Shown piece by piece: positions 1-11,413 of a DNA stretch of 64,000 nucleotides. Source of the stretch: Dryocosmus kuriphilus. Its lineage: Eukaryota; Arthropoda; Insecta; Hymenoptera; Cynipidae. Below the pieces are notes generated by a model, which searched no databases, was not told the DNA's origin, and worked only from the letters and a program-made list of their open reading frames with translations. A program made the translations under genes and the position numbers. Position 1 is the stretch's first letter. Each line of letters begins with the position of its first letter. The stretch is from positions 213,878,011 through 213,942,010 of the forward strand of contig CM076189.1 in NCBI GenBank assembly GCA_038277395.1, written 5' to 3'.

Positions 1-2
1 GA

Positions 3-692
3 CACCTTCTGACAGATTTAGGGTACCTTAACGAAATCAGCCTTAGAGAACAACAGCCTCATAAAGGGTCGGTTATCGTATCTCAATATGGAGAGATTAA
101 AATTTTCAGTTTAGTTTGTCGAGATCGTTTTTTTGACGTGCTTTCTGAGGACGATCTCCACGTTGCGATTAGCGGACTAAAGGAAGCGATGTTTCGTTCA
201 AACACCAGGTCTGTTAGAATCGCAAGAAACGATGACGCTCTGGGGAAGCTTCCTGAACATGCACTTCGGAATATACTTCGAAAGGTATTTTCGAAGAGCG
301 ACCTCAAAGTGACCCTTTGCCTTGGAAAAGTAGAAACGCCACCACCCGAGAAAAGAAAGGATATCGTTAAAGAATTTCATCGCAGTCTTGCTGGAGGTCA
401 TAAGGGTTGTCGAAAAACATATCGTCGAATTCGCGAGCGATTTCATTGGCCAGACATGGTCAGAGAAATCCAGGAAATCCTCAAATCTTGTCGAAGTTGT
501 CAGATGAACAAGTTGGTAAGAATTAAGACAAAGCAGCCTATGGTGCTTACCGACACACCAGCTGATGCCTTTGACAAGGTATGTTTGGATACCGTAGGTC
601 CTCTGCCTGTCACGCCAGATGGGAATCGACACATTTTGACCATGCAGTGTAATCTAACCAAGTACTGCCTCGCAATCGCGGTACCAGATTGA
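3..692 (+). CDS. gypsy integrase, N-terminal half (open from the window edge)
   Basis: This is the C-terminal part of a pol polyprotein. The frame is open from base 3, so the GTG at 138 is not a real start. Residues 126, 133, 163 and 166 (H, H, C, C) form the integrase zinc-binding domain in the context FHxSLxGGHxG...CxxC. Asp196, in LDTVGPLP, is the first catalytic residue of the DDE core. The ~45 residues before the ORF start are the usual linker between RNase H and integrase. In the family this domain joins the cDNA to host DNA in the nucleus. The frame ends at a TGA (690-692) that results from a frameshift: the next frame continues the protein at base 691. It could otherwise be a chromovirus or Osvaldo-type integrase, but the wording fits 412/mdg1 best. 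Confidence 0.85.
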   Translation, partial: HLLTDLGYLNEISLREQQPHKGSVIVSQYGEIKIFSLVCRDRFFDVLSEDDLHVAISGLKEAMFRSNTRSVRIARNDDALGKLPEHALRNILRKVFSKSDLKVTLCLGKVETPPPEKRKDIVKEFHRSLAGGHKGCRKTYRRIRERFHWPDMVREIQEILKSCRSCQMNKLVRIKTKQPMVLTDTPADAFDKVCLDTVGPLPVTPDGNRHILTMQCNLTKYCLAIAVPD

Positions 693-1407
693 TGCTACGA
701 CTATAGCCGATGCGTTTGCTCGGGAGTTCATTGCGGTATTCGGATGTCCAAGAGCTATCTTGTCTGACCGAGGGACTAGTTTTGTAAATAAATTACTCGG
801 GAAGCTCACCAAATTGTTTAAAATTAAGCAATTAACAACATCTGGATATCGTCCACAAACTAATGGTAGTCTCGAGCGAAGTCATCAGGTTTTGTCCGAC
901 TACTTGAAGCATTATCTGAGAGAGTACGACGATTGGGACACTTTTCTACCATTCGCGATGCTCTCATATAATACTGCAGTGCACGAGGGTACAAAATTTT
1001 CCCCACATCACTTGGTATTCGGTAAAGAAGCTAGACTACCATCAGCCTTTCCATCTGAAGAAGTTCTCGAGACTTACGGTACCTACTTGAGCGATCTGAT
1101 CACTCGTCTTGACGAGGTCCGCGCGATCGCAGCCAAAAACCTTGCCAATGCAAAAATTCGTTCAAAACATTATTATGACCGAAGCCTGAACGAAAAGCAG
1201 TTTGAACCAGGGGACTTGATCCTGTATCTCAGAGAGCCTCGCAAAAATAAGTTCGAGCGCTACTACGACGGACCACTCGAGGTTGTAGAAGTACACGACA
1301 AAAACAACGTCGTATTACAAGATCCTGACTCTGGCAAACGATTGCTGAAACATGTCGATAAAATAAAACATTTTTATTATGAATCGTCAGATGAATCCGA
1401 CTATTAG
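691..1407 (+). CDS. gypsy integrase, C-terminal half (frameshifted)
   Basis: This continues the integrase after a single frameshift at about 685-691. Counting from base 691, Asp26 (LSDRGTSF) and Glu62 (NGSLERSH) are the second and third catalytic residues, with 35 residues between them, so the triad is DD35E. After that comes the conserved YNTAVHEGTKFSPHHLVFGKE stretch found at the end of the core, then a basic C-terminal domain with the ordered motif FEPGDLILYL and a YYDGP box, which in Ty3/gypsy integrases forms an SH3-like fold (the GPY/F region). The frame ends in an acidic tail and stop at 1405-1407. All three catalytic residues survive, so the frameshift is the only visible lesion and the copy may be young. 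Confidence 0.87.
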   Translation, partial: DATTIADAFAREFIAVFGCPRAILSDRGTSFVNKLLGKLTKLFKIKQLTTSGYRPQTNGSLERSHQVLSDYLKHYLREYDDWDTFLPFAMLSYNTAVHEGTKFSPHHLVFGKEARLPSAFPSEEVLETYGTYLSDLITRLDEVRAIAAKNLANAKIRSKHYYDRSLNEKQFEPGDLILYLREPRKNKFERYYDGPLEVVEVHDKNNVVLQDPDSGKRLLKHVDKIKHFYYESSDESDY

Positions 1408-2506
1408 ACAAATACTAATCAATAATTCAAGTTCTTTTTACAGGTATTACGTTCCAATTTTCCGGAAGATTAAATCCATACTAACCTCTTAAGAGGGAGG
1501 TGACCCTCACCTCACTCTTAAGAGGGAGGTAGGGATATATATATATAAAAAAAAAAAAATTTTTTTATATGTCTAATGACAATTTGTTCTTGAGTTGCCT
1601 TCTATTTAAATTCCGATGTAATCTCGGAATAGACATTTTCAGAATTTTTTTTTGATAAACTTTAAATAATAAAATAAAATGGTGCAATTTTTAATAATCA
1701 TTGTATAAGTTAAATTAATGGATAACAGGCAACCAGTCAAGTACTAATAAATAAATAGGACAAATAACTATGACGAAGCAGATATTCGTTTTGTGCCTTT
1801 TATTTTTCCGCACAATTTTCAATAATTTTCCTTCATTAAGCACCTTATTTTGCCGAAAATAACTGAACCATTCAGATCGCGAATCCGTTACGCTTAGGTT
1901 AACGTGCGCGAAAAATGCCCAGCCGAAGCACCCGGGAACAAATGATAGAATCAACGATAAAGAATATTCACGTGAATACCTCTGAAGTTGATATATTTTT
2001 ATCTTTCTGCATCCACTCGTTTAGAGGTTAGGTATTTTTACATAAAAATTGTATGCTTTTGCGTGCTATGCTTTCTTCTCATAAATTTGCCTACTTTGTT
2101 TAAATTTAAACTATTCTTGTAAACTTGATTCTATTTTATTAACGCTTATAAGAATGCAGAATGGAAGGATGTTAATAATAGTTCGCTAATTTAACAATAT
2201 TTACTTCAACGCTTTCTTGTGGTTATAACCTGTTCCGAAACCTAATAGTGTAACAATTTTAAAATATGTTAATTCCAATTTTAACGCTACTTATAATCTG
2301 CCTAGTGATACACTTGCACATACCTTAGCTAGATCACAATACTACTCAAGAAGGGTAAACGGTGACGCATATCCTGATAAAAATTTAACTCCATGTAAGC
2401 TTTCATCATCGTTCCAGGACATTTTGTACATCTCGATTGCTAACCGTTTATCTTCTCTCGATGCCGAAAGTATCGCCCTTAGAGCGACATTTCGTAAAGA
2501 GGGAGG
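1408..2506 (+). other. non-coding tail of the gypsy element with purine tracts
   Basis: No convincing gene. Two copies of a CTCTTAAGAGGGAGGT motif lie at about 1485-1532, and a closely similar AAAGAGGGAGG occurs directly before the LTR at 2496-2506, where a polypurine tract is expected. A run of A and T lies at 1535-1566. Short minus-strand frames in here look accidental. Confidence 0.6.
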
Positions 2507-3848
2507 TGTTATGTCCCGCAAATATCTCGAACTCACACATCTTTCTTTTGTTCTTTGAAAAAAAAAGGAATATTACATCTAGGGATGCAGAAAGGTTTAG
2601 ATTAGTTTTAGTCATAAATTTGTTTTGAGTTTGTGTGTGTGTGTGTCGTAGTATAATTATTATTTGTATTCCTTGCTATACTTAAAAGCAGTCATATAAT
2701 CTAATTTATATATATCTAACGGTATTCAAGAAATTCTGAAGGCATCTTTGGGCCATTCGGGGACATGTCCTTGCTAATTGCTGGTTTTCCCCGTAATCCC
2801 TCTTTCCATCTGCTATCATCCCTCCTATCACCCTTCAATAGCACTCAGGTCGAAATTTCTAATATATAAAATATTACTACTCCTAGGGATTATTTTACCC
2901 GGAAATGTTGAGGGCGGAAGACATTAAGACGAACACCTTTTGAAGCCATTGCTCATTTACGACTGTGGAAATAAACTTTTATAACAAGCCTGCCTAAACG
3001 CGAAGGACTATTAGACGCTCGAAATCCCTTCGATTTATGAAAGGAGCAGTTCGCAGTCGCCCGCGACCCTCACAGACAAATAAGGTAGTAAAATGCTAAT
3101 TTTGAGTTTCCTTCCCCGAAACTCTCTCTCTGGGAAATTACTCGACGTTGCACCTTTGCTCCTTTCTTACTCCTACCCTTGTTCCTTCCACCTCCACCTA
3201 ATTGTCTCCACCTTCTTGGGCCAGTTGCAAGAGTGGGATGATGTCCCTCGAGTGTCCTGAGGGTCCTTGGCGAATTTCTCTAGTTTTTGAAAACAGTGTC
3301 TCATCCAAGTTCAACCTATTAACTTCTCTTCTACTTTTGGAGCAGACCTAGCTCTTGAATCGTAAGTGCGGTCTTGAAGGTTCAATCTTTCGGCATACGC
3401 ATACCTTCGTGTCTGAAAACTCGTTTCCCGAATAATCGAGCAAACTCCTATCAAGCTCACTTTAGATCAGAAACGTAAGGTTGCTCTCAAGCATTATTGT
3501 AAAAGGTAATAAAATCTAATTCCGTTTTATTAAAATTTTGTAATCTGATCTCTTTATGTAAAGAGAAGACAATCAACAGCATTCAACTGTAAGTACCCAA
3601 AAATATATTCGACAATGTGAAATTAAATGTTATTTCAACCTCGTCAATTTTCGCTCAACCCTAAATCCTGATCCTTTTTACAAATAGTATAATAAATTAT
3701 GAAGACCAAAGCAAGGTGAGTTTCAACTCTTCAGACTCGGCAAGTCCCACGTATCCTGGTCTCTCAGCCGCTCGAGGGATTAGGTATATTCATTCTTTTA
3801 ATTTTTATCCGTTTAATTCATCGTCCCGATTAATCTCGTGACGTAACA
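2507..3848 (+). repeat. candidate 3' LTR (TGTTA...TAACA)
   Basis: The segment starts TGTTATGTCCCG right after a purine tract and ends CGTGACGTAACA; the ends are an imperfect 12-bp inverted repeat (10 of 12 match), as expected of retroviral-type LTRs. It is 1,342 bp, long but within the gypsy range. AATAAA at 3691-3696 could be the polyadenylation signal. A short GT run lies near 2631-2645. The 5' LTR is outside the window, so the two copies cannot be compared. Confidence 0.6.
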
Positions 3849-4470
3849 CAAGACCCCTTGTGAGGAGCCCTGGCTGCCCGGTAATTTTTTCCTTCGCTGC
3901 TTGGGAGCCGACCCCTTTGGAGCCGTCCCCTTTTGGCGATGGGTTAACTAAATAAATAAAGTCCCCTGAGGGGGGCCCTTATTTTATTACTTGTGTTTTC
4001 TGTGTTCGACATATTGGACCCACGTGAGAAGCTGGGGATTTAAAGGACTGCTCCCTGCAGAGCCCCGCTTACAGGGAGTGGGTCTGAATACTAAGGGATT
4101 CGACCTGGTATACCTACGTCTCCGTTTCGACACCTCCTTTAAACTCTGCCATGTCCGTCTCAATTGACGGGGCAAACCAGAACATTCAAGGATTTGGTAA
4201 CCCTGGTGCCATTCAGCTTTCGACACGGCGATCACATCTTAGCTTGGGAGCATGAGGACTCGCGTCCTCGATATTCCAGGAGGCTTTGCCATTACCCCCT
4301 GGAAGGATCGCTTCTTGGTCAGGGTCCCGCAGACCAGAAACCCCAGTTCCCCAGAGCAGCCGTATCTCGCGATACAGTCCCTCTGGTTCACCTATTCTAT
4401 GTCGCTCGTCCGATTAGACCCCTAAGCCCTCCCACCAACTTCAAGGTCATGTGATCCCCAGGGAGGGAGT
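3849..4470. other. GC-richer stretch, no gene recognised
   Basis: Base composition rises clearly against the surroundings. Short tracts such as GGAGCC and CCCC repeat. There is an AATAAATAAAG at about 3951 and a TTGGACCCACGTG at about 4014 that faintly recalls a retroelement primer-binding region. The plus-strand frame at 4164-4454 has no recognisable domain. It may be the remnant of a second retroelement leader or host DNA. Confidence 0.3.
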
Positions 4471-6310
4471 TCAACTTCTAAAATGTAATCAAATTTTTCT
4501 CAAAAATGCATTTTTGCTAAGTCTGAACTGACTAAACCTGAAAATGTCTAACGTCAAAAAAATGTAAACATTTGGACTTATAAAGTTTTAACCGATCAGC
4601 CGTGAGGGTAAACGAGCAGGGTCCTCCGCAGGGGCCCTTGTGGATTGGCCCGCGTGGATCGCCCACGTGGGTCCCTCGCCAGGGACACTTTTCGGAAGAG
4701 GGATAAACGGGTCTTTTTCCACACGGAAAAACGGTGAAATCAATTAGCAATTTCAAATATCTTTGCAAATTGTTCTTATTTAATTAGTGCTTTATTCAGA
4801 ATTCCAATAACACTTTCATTTCAGCTATGCCATATAATATCTTTGTCTTAAAGATTTAAAAATCTGATTCATAATAGTCACTATAAATGACTTTTGCCAA
4901 TATCGTTGGTTCAGTTACAAGGATATTTGTCGCCAGATCAAGGAGAAATATCGTTGCATTTTTTCCTGTGTATTCCTATTTCAAATTATCCTATGTTTAC
5001 TATCATATTTTACTCAAAATGAAAAGTTCAAAAGGAACCCTCCTTGAGATTCAGAGTTGGCAATTTTGGTACACACTTGATTCCGTGCAAAAAGCAAACA
5101 TGTCGAAGGTTTTCTGAAAGATAAAGGGAAGATAAAACGTAGGAAAAGGCCGCAGGTTGAAGAGAACGTTGGACGCGTGTGTGGCTATCGATCAATCCGG
5201 ATCCTCCCCTCGGTGGTCTCCTCGACTCCTCGAAATTTCTCATCCCCCTCGAGTTACACCAAATTTACCTAACGTAGGCATCTCTCTTCTTCTTCCTCTC
5301 TATCCTCCATCTTCCTCTCTCACTATATAACCAAATAATTTCCTCTCTCTTACTCTCCACACTTGCTTGACTCCTCGACGCCATTTCACCCCAGAGAGGA
5401 CTATATCAGAGAGAGAGGGAGATATAAAGCTTGTTACAGACGTGATGGACCCTCCGCTCCATACCTTACGACGACGAGAAGTGAAGCAAAGGGGAGAGAT
5501 GCTTTTAGAGCTTGGAATATTCACGAGGCGAGCCTTGGACAAGCGAAACACATCCACACCGAGCTTAACCAATATCCGGTCTCCCGAGCTCGATTATCAG
5601 CCTTTGAGTTCGCTCAGAAAGTTCAGATAGAGTTTGCACTCTTCCTTGGAAATTGAGAAGTCAGGAAATGCTTGTTTATATTTGTCGAAAGTTTCGATCG
5701 GGAGTGTAAAACGCAGTAACTTGATTGGATTTTTAAAACTGTTTTTTACATTGTAATTGATAAGTGATTTAGGAGTCCTTTGTAGGTTGATGCAAAGAGA
5801 ATCTTCTTCATTTTGCTTCCTCATAAAGGCAGCTTTGTGTTCGTAAAAAGTTCAAATATTTAAAAAATAATTTGATTAAAAGGTTCTCCAGTAGATAAAT
5901 GTCTAATACAACGTTCTAAGCAATGTGTGTGTTGGATGGATGGATGGATGTTTCCCTTCTTTTGTTAACACGATAATTTAAAGAGGGTTGTAGATAAATT
6001 GATGCAATTTAGAGGGCCTATTTTCAACACTAATATCTCGAAACTCACAAAAGGATTTTTCATAATATTGAACTTTACATTTTTTATGTACTTTACCGTT
6101 TTTGAAAAATAAGTTTTGGATAAAGTTCCGAAAAAGTGAACCCTCCAATTTCGTTGAAATTACGTATAATTACGTATTTCAAACAAAAGTTTTAGACCTC
6201 ATTGAAATACATATTTTTTTTTGTTATTCATATTTTCTTTACGACCAATAGTTTCCTAGAAAACCCCTGATAACCACATTGGAAAAGATTAGAAGTGTGA
6301 CCTACAATAG
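4471..6310. other. no gene recognised
   Basis: Mixed-composition DNA. Short frames at 5300-5660 overlap on both strands and match nothing I know. A GGAT microsatellite lies at about 5935-5950. This may be host intergenic or intronic sequence. Confidence 0.4.
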
Positions 6311-6314
6311 TTCG

Positions 6315-6612
6315 ATGAGATAAAAAGGGGTGCATTCCCGCGTGACTGAACGCATTTTCGTGACCAACCATTGGATGCGCAAAACCCCTCGCCCTTCCAC
6401 TAACTATTTGAAAGGGGGACGAGCGTGATCGAACGCATTTCCGTAACCAGTCATTGAATGCATAGCCCCCCCCCCCCCCCCCCACACTTAACCTTGGAAG
6501 TGGGGGCGAGCGTTACTGAACGCATTTCCATAATATGTCAGTGAATGCGTAGCCCCCTCTCACCCACTGAACATTGGAAGGCGGTCGAGCGTGACCGAAC
6601 GCATTTCCGAAA
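6315..6612. repeat. tandem repeat, unit about 85 bp, four degenerate copies
   Basis: The phrase GAACGCATTTCCGTAAC recurs near 6346, 6430, 6516 and 6597, each time followed by CATTGAATGCRTAGCCCC or a variant and a C-rich block. One block has grown to a C run at about 6467-6483. A further copy of the phrase lies at 10690, where it starts the duplicate of the next segment. Confidence 0.7.
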
Positions 6613-6880
6613 CTTTCGTCTTCTTTTCCTTATTTTTCCAACGCAGTCCTCTTTTTCTCGAAAAATAATGCTTTTAGAGAAAAAGTATATAAAAGAGAAA
6701 AAATGTGTATTTTTACACTAGCCACAACTTTTGTTTCCAACATTTTTCTAAATTCTGTGTATTTACTGAGGTAAACGCAAAAACCATGATTTTTGTGGGG
6801 TTTTTAAATGTTTTTCACCATAAAAATCTCATTTGTGCCAATTTTCAATATGATTTTCATGATAAACGTACCAAAATACG
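6590..6880 (+). repeat. direct repeat, left copy (partner at 10680-10975)
   Basis: From the CGAACGCATTTCCG phrase onward (TTTTTCCAACGCA, TCTCGAAAAATAATG, TTTTAGAGAAAAA, AACGCAAA, TTTCACCAT.AAAATC) the sequence matches 10680-10975 in the same order and orientation with scattered substitutions. Confidence 0.75.
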
Positions 6881-7339
6881 TAAGTATACGTAGTAGGCCA
6901 GTCGGTGGAGACGATTGGTTCATTTTATTTCCAAAAGTTTTCAAACTTCAGTGGTATGTTAGTGCATGAAAGAAAGCAAACTATAAAATTTTGCTGGCGT
7001 CTGCGATGAATGGAACATTGTTTAAATTGAAAAAAACGTTTTAATGCTCTATTTTTGCACTGAAAATTGCAAAAGTTCTGCAAAGTGGGAATACAGATAG
7101 TATTAATGTTTTACAATCTGCAATAAGTTTGCAAACATGTTAAAATTACGGAACTTAGTTTTTTTCTCAATTGTTTAAGTTTCCCATTACAATTTGTTAT
7201 AAAAACTTACAAAAGTTCTGCAAATTGGACTAATGAACGGAAAAAGAGTTTAACATATTCATGAACATTTGCAACCATTTCAGTCTGACGCATCATGATA
7301 TATCAAACTATTTTCGTCGACGCTGCCATTCTTAACACA

Positions 7340-7590
7340 AAAAATCTGCCCGCTTCGCGGGCGCATTCTCATCGCGCGCTTCGCGCGAAGTATGAGCGCG
7401 CCTAAGGCGCGCGTCTGTTGGCACTCGCGCTTCGCGCTCGATAGATTATTCACCTCGCGCTACGCGCTCGGTGTTTATGTATCGTATATACCTTTAAATT
7501 AAAAATTACAAAAGAAATTATTTTACTTAAGGCTCTATCGCCCTTAAGGAATACATTCTCATCATGACACTCGCGCTTCGCGCTCGATAA
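7340..7590. repeat. cluster of short GC palindromes
   Basis: In AT-rich DNA there is an abrupt run of perfect small hairpins: GCCCGCTTCGCGGGC, CGCGCTTCGCG, GCGCGCCTAAGGCGCGC and CGAGCGCGAAGCGCGAG-type units, with the CGCGCTTCGCGCTCGATA unit again near 7568-7588. Three-base TTC/GAA loops recur. The hairpins near 63276-63308 in the Helitron end are built the same way. Confidence 0.7.
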
Positions 7591-7714
7591 TTACATTTTT
7601 TTAAAACATATTGTAGATTGGTAAAGTTTTTTTGTGATTTTCCAAATTTTCACAATCCAGGATTTCGATTCTTAAAAGTAAAACGATGAGTCTTATAAAT
7701 AAATTTTGTAGCTC

Positions 7715-8290
7715 TTTCCAAGGTGAACAATTCTGCTTGTTAATATTTTCTCATATCTTACTGAAAAGTGGTTTTCTTTATATTTCATAATATATTTCAC
7801 GAATAACTCGAAAACTACGCGTCTGCTCAAAAAAATGATAGAGAGCAAATTTATAGACCTTTTTAAGCCAAACAACTTTATTTCTTATCATTTTTCCATA
7901 TCTTGCATAGTTTGTCGGGAAATTTGAAAATTTTGATTTTTAATAACGTTTTATCGATTAAAACAAAAACCGTGCATTTTACCAAAAAATGGTTGAAACA
8001 AAATTTGTAAATATTTTTTAGTTGAACAACTTTATTCTTTACCATTTTTTTGTATCTTGAATATTTTGGCGGGAAACCAGAGTTTTTAAATTTTAATAGC
8101 GTTTTCTTGATTAAAACAAAAACGGTTCATTTAATCAAAAAACGGTTAAGACAAAATTTGTAGATTTTTTTGAGATGAACAATTTTACTTTCTTACATTT
8201 TTTTTGTATCTCTTATAGTTTAGCCGGAAAATTGATTTTTTGATTTTGTGAAAACCGTTTTTGATGGATAAAACCATAACCGTTGGTCAA
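7715..8290. repeat. tandem repeat, unit about 150 bp, three to four copies
   Basis: The block GAACAACTTTATTC ... GTATCTT ... GGCGGGAAA ... ATTAAAACAAAAACGGT ... ACAAAATTTGTA repeats with starts near 7722, 7867, 8022 and 8174. Copies are diverged, the first most. Nothing in them looks coding. Confidence 0.7.
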
Positions 8291-9724
8291 AAACCGCTGG
8301 TTAACGAACTGTCCTTTCTTTTTACCCCTTAAAGAAGTGTACCAAAGCGCACTCCAATCCGATTAGTCCTTCGAAAGTTATCGCGACCACAGACGACGAC
8401 AACGACGACGACAACAGACACGGTCGTAAAAACTGTTTTTTTTTTCTGACACAGGGGGTCTCAAAACGTGGAAATTTCATGAAATCCAAGAAAGTCAAAT
8501 TTTACATAAATCTAATACCTTCTCTGATGAGAATGTAAAAAGCATCGAAATAATAACAAGTTTTTTATCGTGGATGCAAATGAAGTGAATATCGGTCTCA
8601 GTGGATCTGTAACTTTGCAACCTCATACGATGAACGCAACCTACATTTATTCATTTATATTAATTATTATTAGTATTTTTACAACTGCCAAAAGTATTGC
8701 AAAAGTTCTGCAAACTTCAGCTATAATAACGACTCATATTTTACGTGACTCAAAAGATTTGCAGCCGTTTCATTTCAGCGGAACCTTTTTTTATTTAATA
8801 TTTTTAAATATTTTATTACATTATATACTACTACATTATATCATATACAATTTTATTTCTACCGTTAAATTATTTTTCTGCATTGTTATATCCTGTTTAG
8901 AAAATATTCGAAGGCATAAATTTCTTGTAGCATAAAAAAGCGACATGCAACATGTTTCATTCTAAATTTTCACTTGCCACAACATGATTTTATAGCACAC
9001 TAAGAATTTTTAAAATGATTAATTATTCGATGCTGAATGGAAATAAGGACATGAAAATGTTCTTAATTATATACATCTCGCCAGTATACTGTTGTCACCA
9101 TCCAACAGAGTCGTTGCTGAAAAAAAATTCTTACATCACTAATCAAATTTTAAGAGGTAGGTATTTCTTGATTTTAATAGAATTATGAGGAACCTTACTA
9201 CTCGACTTTCTTATTTCAATTGTGATTTCGCATAAAAAATCCTATTATATCCGTCTAACGCAGGACTGAAATGCAATCGACAAGTATGTATTCTTGTCTT
9301 GATTCATTAAAAAATGTAGGAAACAGAGAGGGGTAGAAAGCACTGTGAAGTGACAGTCGTAGATTAATCGTACAAATGTCTGACGTCAGTGTTTTTTGAA
9401 CATCGATATTTCATCTATTTTTAATGAATCAAGAAAACAATAAATACGTGTCGAGGTTTTTTCGATCATTCATCAAACGTACTCAATGGATTTTTTCATG
9501 CAAATCCCCAATCGTAATGTGATGTTATAAATTTATATCGAAAACGTTAGCTTCTAACATGTAATGATTACACCTATCGTTCACGAATTTGTTCTTGGTC
9601 GATGTTCACTTGACGAAACAACAAAGTTCATTCATTTTATAGAAATCTTTACTTTTCAGATAACAGAGATTATCTGAAAAACACTGGATTTGGAAGATTA
9701 CACTTTAGAAATCAAATTTGTAAG
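8291..9724. other. no gene recognised
   Basis: AT-rich DNA. There is a GACGAC/CAACGAC trinucleotide stretch at about 8391-8415. The frame at 8570-8935 starts at TTG, is mostly hydrophobic and low in complexity, and is probably accidental. The phrase GCAAAAGTTCTGCAAA (8699-8714) also occurs near 7068 and, degenerate, at 7207 and 10022. Confidence 0.45.
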
Positions 9725-10480
9725 TAAGTGCATCTTCATTTACAACCATAATTTGAAACTTTTGTAATAATTCCAAAACATATTGTGATGGAAAAAAACA
9801 AATTCATGGAAGAATACATTTTCCATATCTAGCGCAAGAGCTGCAAATTGAAGCACTTTTCAAAAACAGTATTTCAGTTACTTTTTTGAGTTTGCAGAAC
9901 TTTTAGAATTTTCCTTGAAAGATTGGGATTGAAAACACATTTGTGTTTTGATAAAACAAACATTTCCATTTTATTTGAGTGGTTTATCGGAAGATGTGAA
10001 TTGCTATTTTTTTCAACTTTGTAAGTTTGTAGAACTTTTGCTTTTTTTGGTAGAGTACATATAGGCCAATAATTTTTTTTTTCGATTTTACAGTCATTTC
10101 TGTGTTGCAGGCGAGGTTGCAAATAAATGGAAGCATTGTCAATGAGTGAACATCTTCATTTGCAACTATTATTGAAAACTTTTTTAATTATTCCTAAATG
10201 TATTTTAATAAAAAAGAAAACAATTTCATGGGAAAACATATTTTCCATTATGCGCAAGAGGTTGCAAATTGAAGCACTTTTCAAAAACAGTATTTTAGAT
10301 GATTTTTTTAATTTGCAGAATTTTTAGAATTTTTATTAAAAATTTAGGGCGAAAAACACATTCTTTTCAGTGAAACGAGCATTTCCGTTTTGTTTGAATG
10401 GTTACGAATTTATCGGAGGATGTAGATTGCTATTTTTCTCAATTTAAAAAGTTTACAGAACTTTTGCAAATTTCTCCGCT
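9725..10480. repeat. tandem duplication, unit about 420 bp
   Basis: The ordered phrases CATCTTCATTT.CAAC, GCGCAAGAG.TGCAAATTGAAGC, CTTTTCAAAAACAGTATTT, TTTGCAGAA.TTTTAGAATTTT and ATTGCTATTTTT occur once from 9730 and again from about 10150. This is a two-copy tandem repeat with many substitutions. Confidence 0.75.
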
Positions 10481-10679
10481 CTAAAAATGCGAAAATCCAT
10501 TACATCGTGATTTTCAACATTTTCCGTTTAGAAAAAAAGGATTGCGAAATCAGAATAAGTATCATTTGAACGTACTGTTCAGTTTACTGAAGTTTGAAAA
10601 CTTTTGTAATTATTATCAAATTTTCGAAATATCATGTCTATATCTACTGACCTACAGTTTCAACGAAATTTGGAGACGA

Positions 10680-10975
10680 GCCTGAGCGAACGCATTTCCG
10701 TAACTTTCTTCTTCTTCTTTTTCTTGTTTTTCCAACGCAATCCTCTTTTTTTCTCGAAAAATAATGGTTTTAGAGAAAAATTATGTTAAACATAAAATAT
10801 GTATTTTTATACTAGCTACAAATTTTATTTCAAACATTTCTCAAATTTTGTGTATTGGCTCAGTTAAACGCAAAGAAGACATTATTTTCATGGATTTTTC
10901 ATAGCTTTCACCATGAAAATCGAATTGGCGACAATTTTCACTATCATATTCTTAATCAGAAGGGACCTTTTCGGA
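10680..10975 (+). repeat. direct repeat, right copy (partner at 6590-6880)
   Basis: Matches the left copy in order and orientation. The pair frames about 3.8 kb of satellite-like DNA. Confidence 0.75.
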
Positions 10976-11139
10976 AGTGCACCGTCAGTTTTTTCTAGTA
11001 GAACTTTTTTCATTAATATAATTCACAGTTGATGCAACAAAATAAAAAATTCCTTAGCTCAAGACGAATCGATTGACGTATATAATATTAATATATTTTC
11101 TTGAAAATTAAGTTAGTTTGTGGAATATTTATTGAATTA

Positions 11140-11372
11140 TTAAATAAACTCCTAACCTGAACCAATTTTGACTGAAAAATGCTTGTCCATCTCAATTTTT
11201 TTCTGACTATGTTTTCGGGATGCCTCCCAAGTATTTTAATTCGTAAATTAAAGAAATCGTTGAACCCATTGTTTTAAGAAATCTTAATTTAAAATTTTTT
11301 TTGTGGGGTTATTAAGTGTATTTTCGTTGAAATAATTGGAAATTGAATGTTTATTCTTATTGGCATAAACCC
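11140..11372 (+). repeat. inverted repeat, left arm (partner 14526-14740)
   Basis: Reads AACCAATTTTGACTGAAAA, then TGCCTCCC.AGTATTTTAA, then GGGGTTATTAAG, then TTGGCATAAACC. The reverse complement of these phrases appears in the same order at 14526-14740. The arms bound a 3.6-kb composite region. Confidence 0.7.
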
Positions 11373-11413
11373 TCTCATCCAAAAAAGCTTTTAATAGTTC
11401 AACATCATGCATG

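Larger units (their letters stand above)
1..3848 (+). mobile_element. Ty3/gypsy LTR retrotransposon, 3' part
   Basis: The window opens inside pol and runs through integrase, about 1.1 kb of non-coding DNA, a purine tract and a candidate 3' LTR. The integrase block order (HHCC zinc finger, DD35E core, C-terminal tail) is that of Ty3/gypsy, and wording around the catalytic Glu (PQTNGSLERSH) is what I know from 412/mdg1-type insect elements. Gag, protease, RT and the 5' LTR lie outside. One frameshift suggests an inactive copy. No envelope-like frame is seen downstream. Confidence 0.85.

Noticed and set aside
2342..2536. Minus-strand 64-residue frame before the LTR
   Set aside because: Crosses the LTR boundary and has no motif.
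3987..4454. Start of a second LTR element (primer-binding-like TTGGACCCACGTG near 4014)
   Set aside because: No gag-like frame follows and no LTR partner is in the window; the resemblance is short.
8570..8935. 121-residue hydrophobic frame
   Set aside because: Starts at TTG, has low-complexity Ile/Leu/Tyr/Phe content expected of AT-rich DNA, and no known motif.
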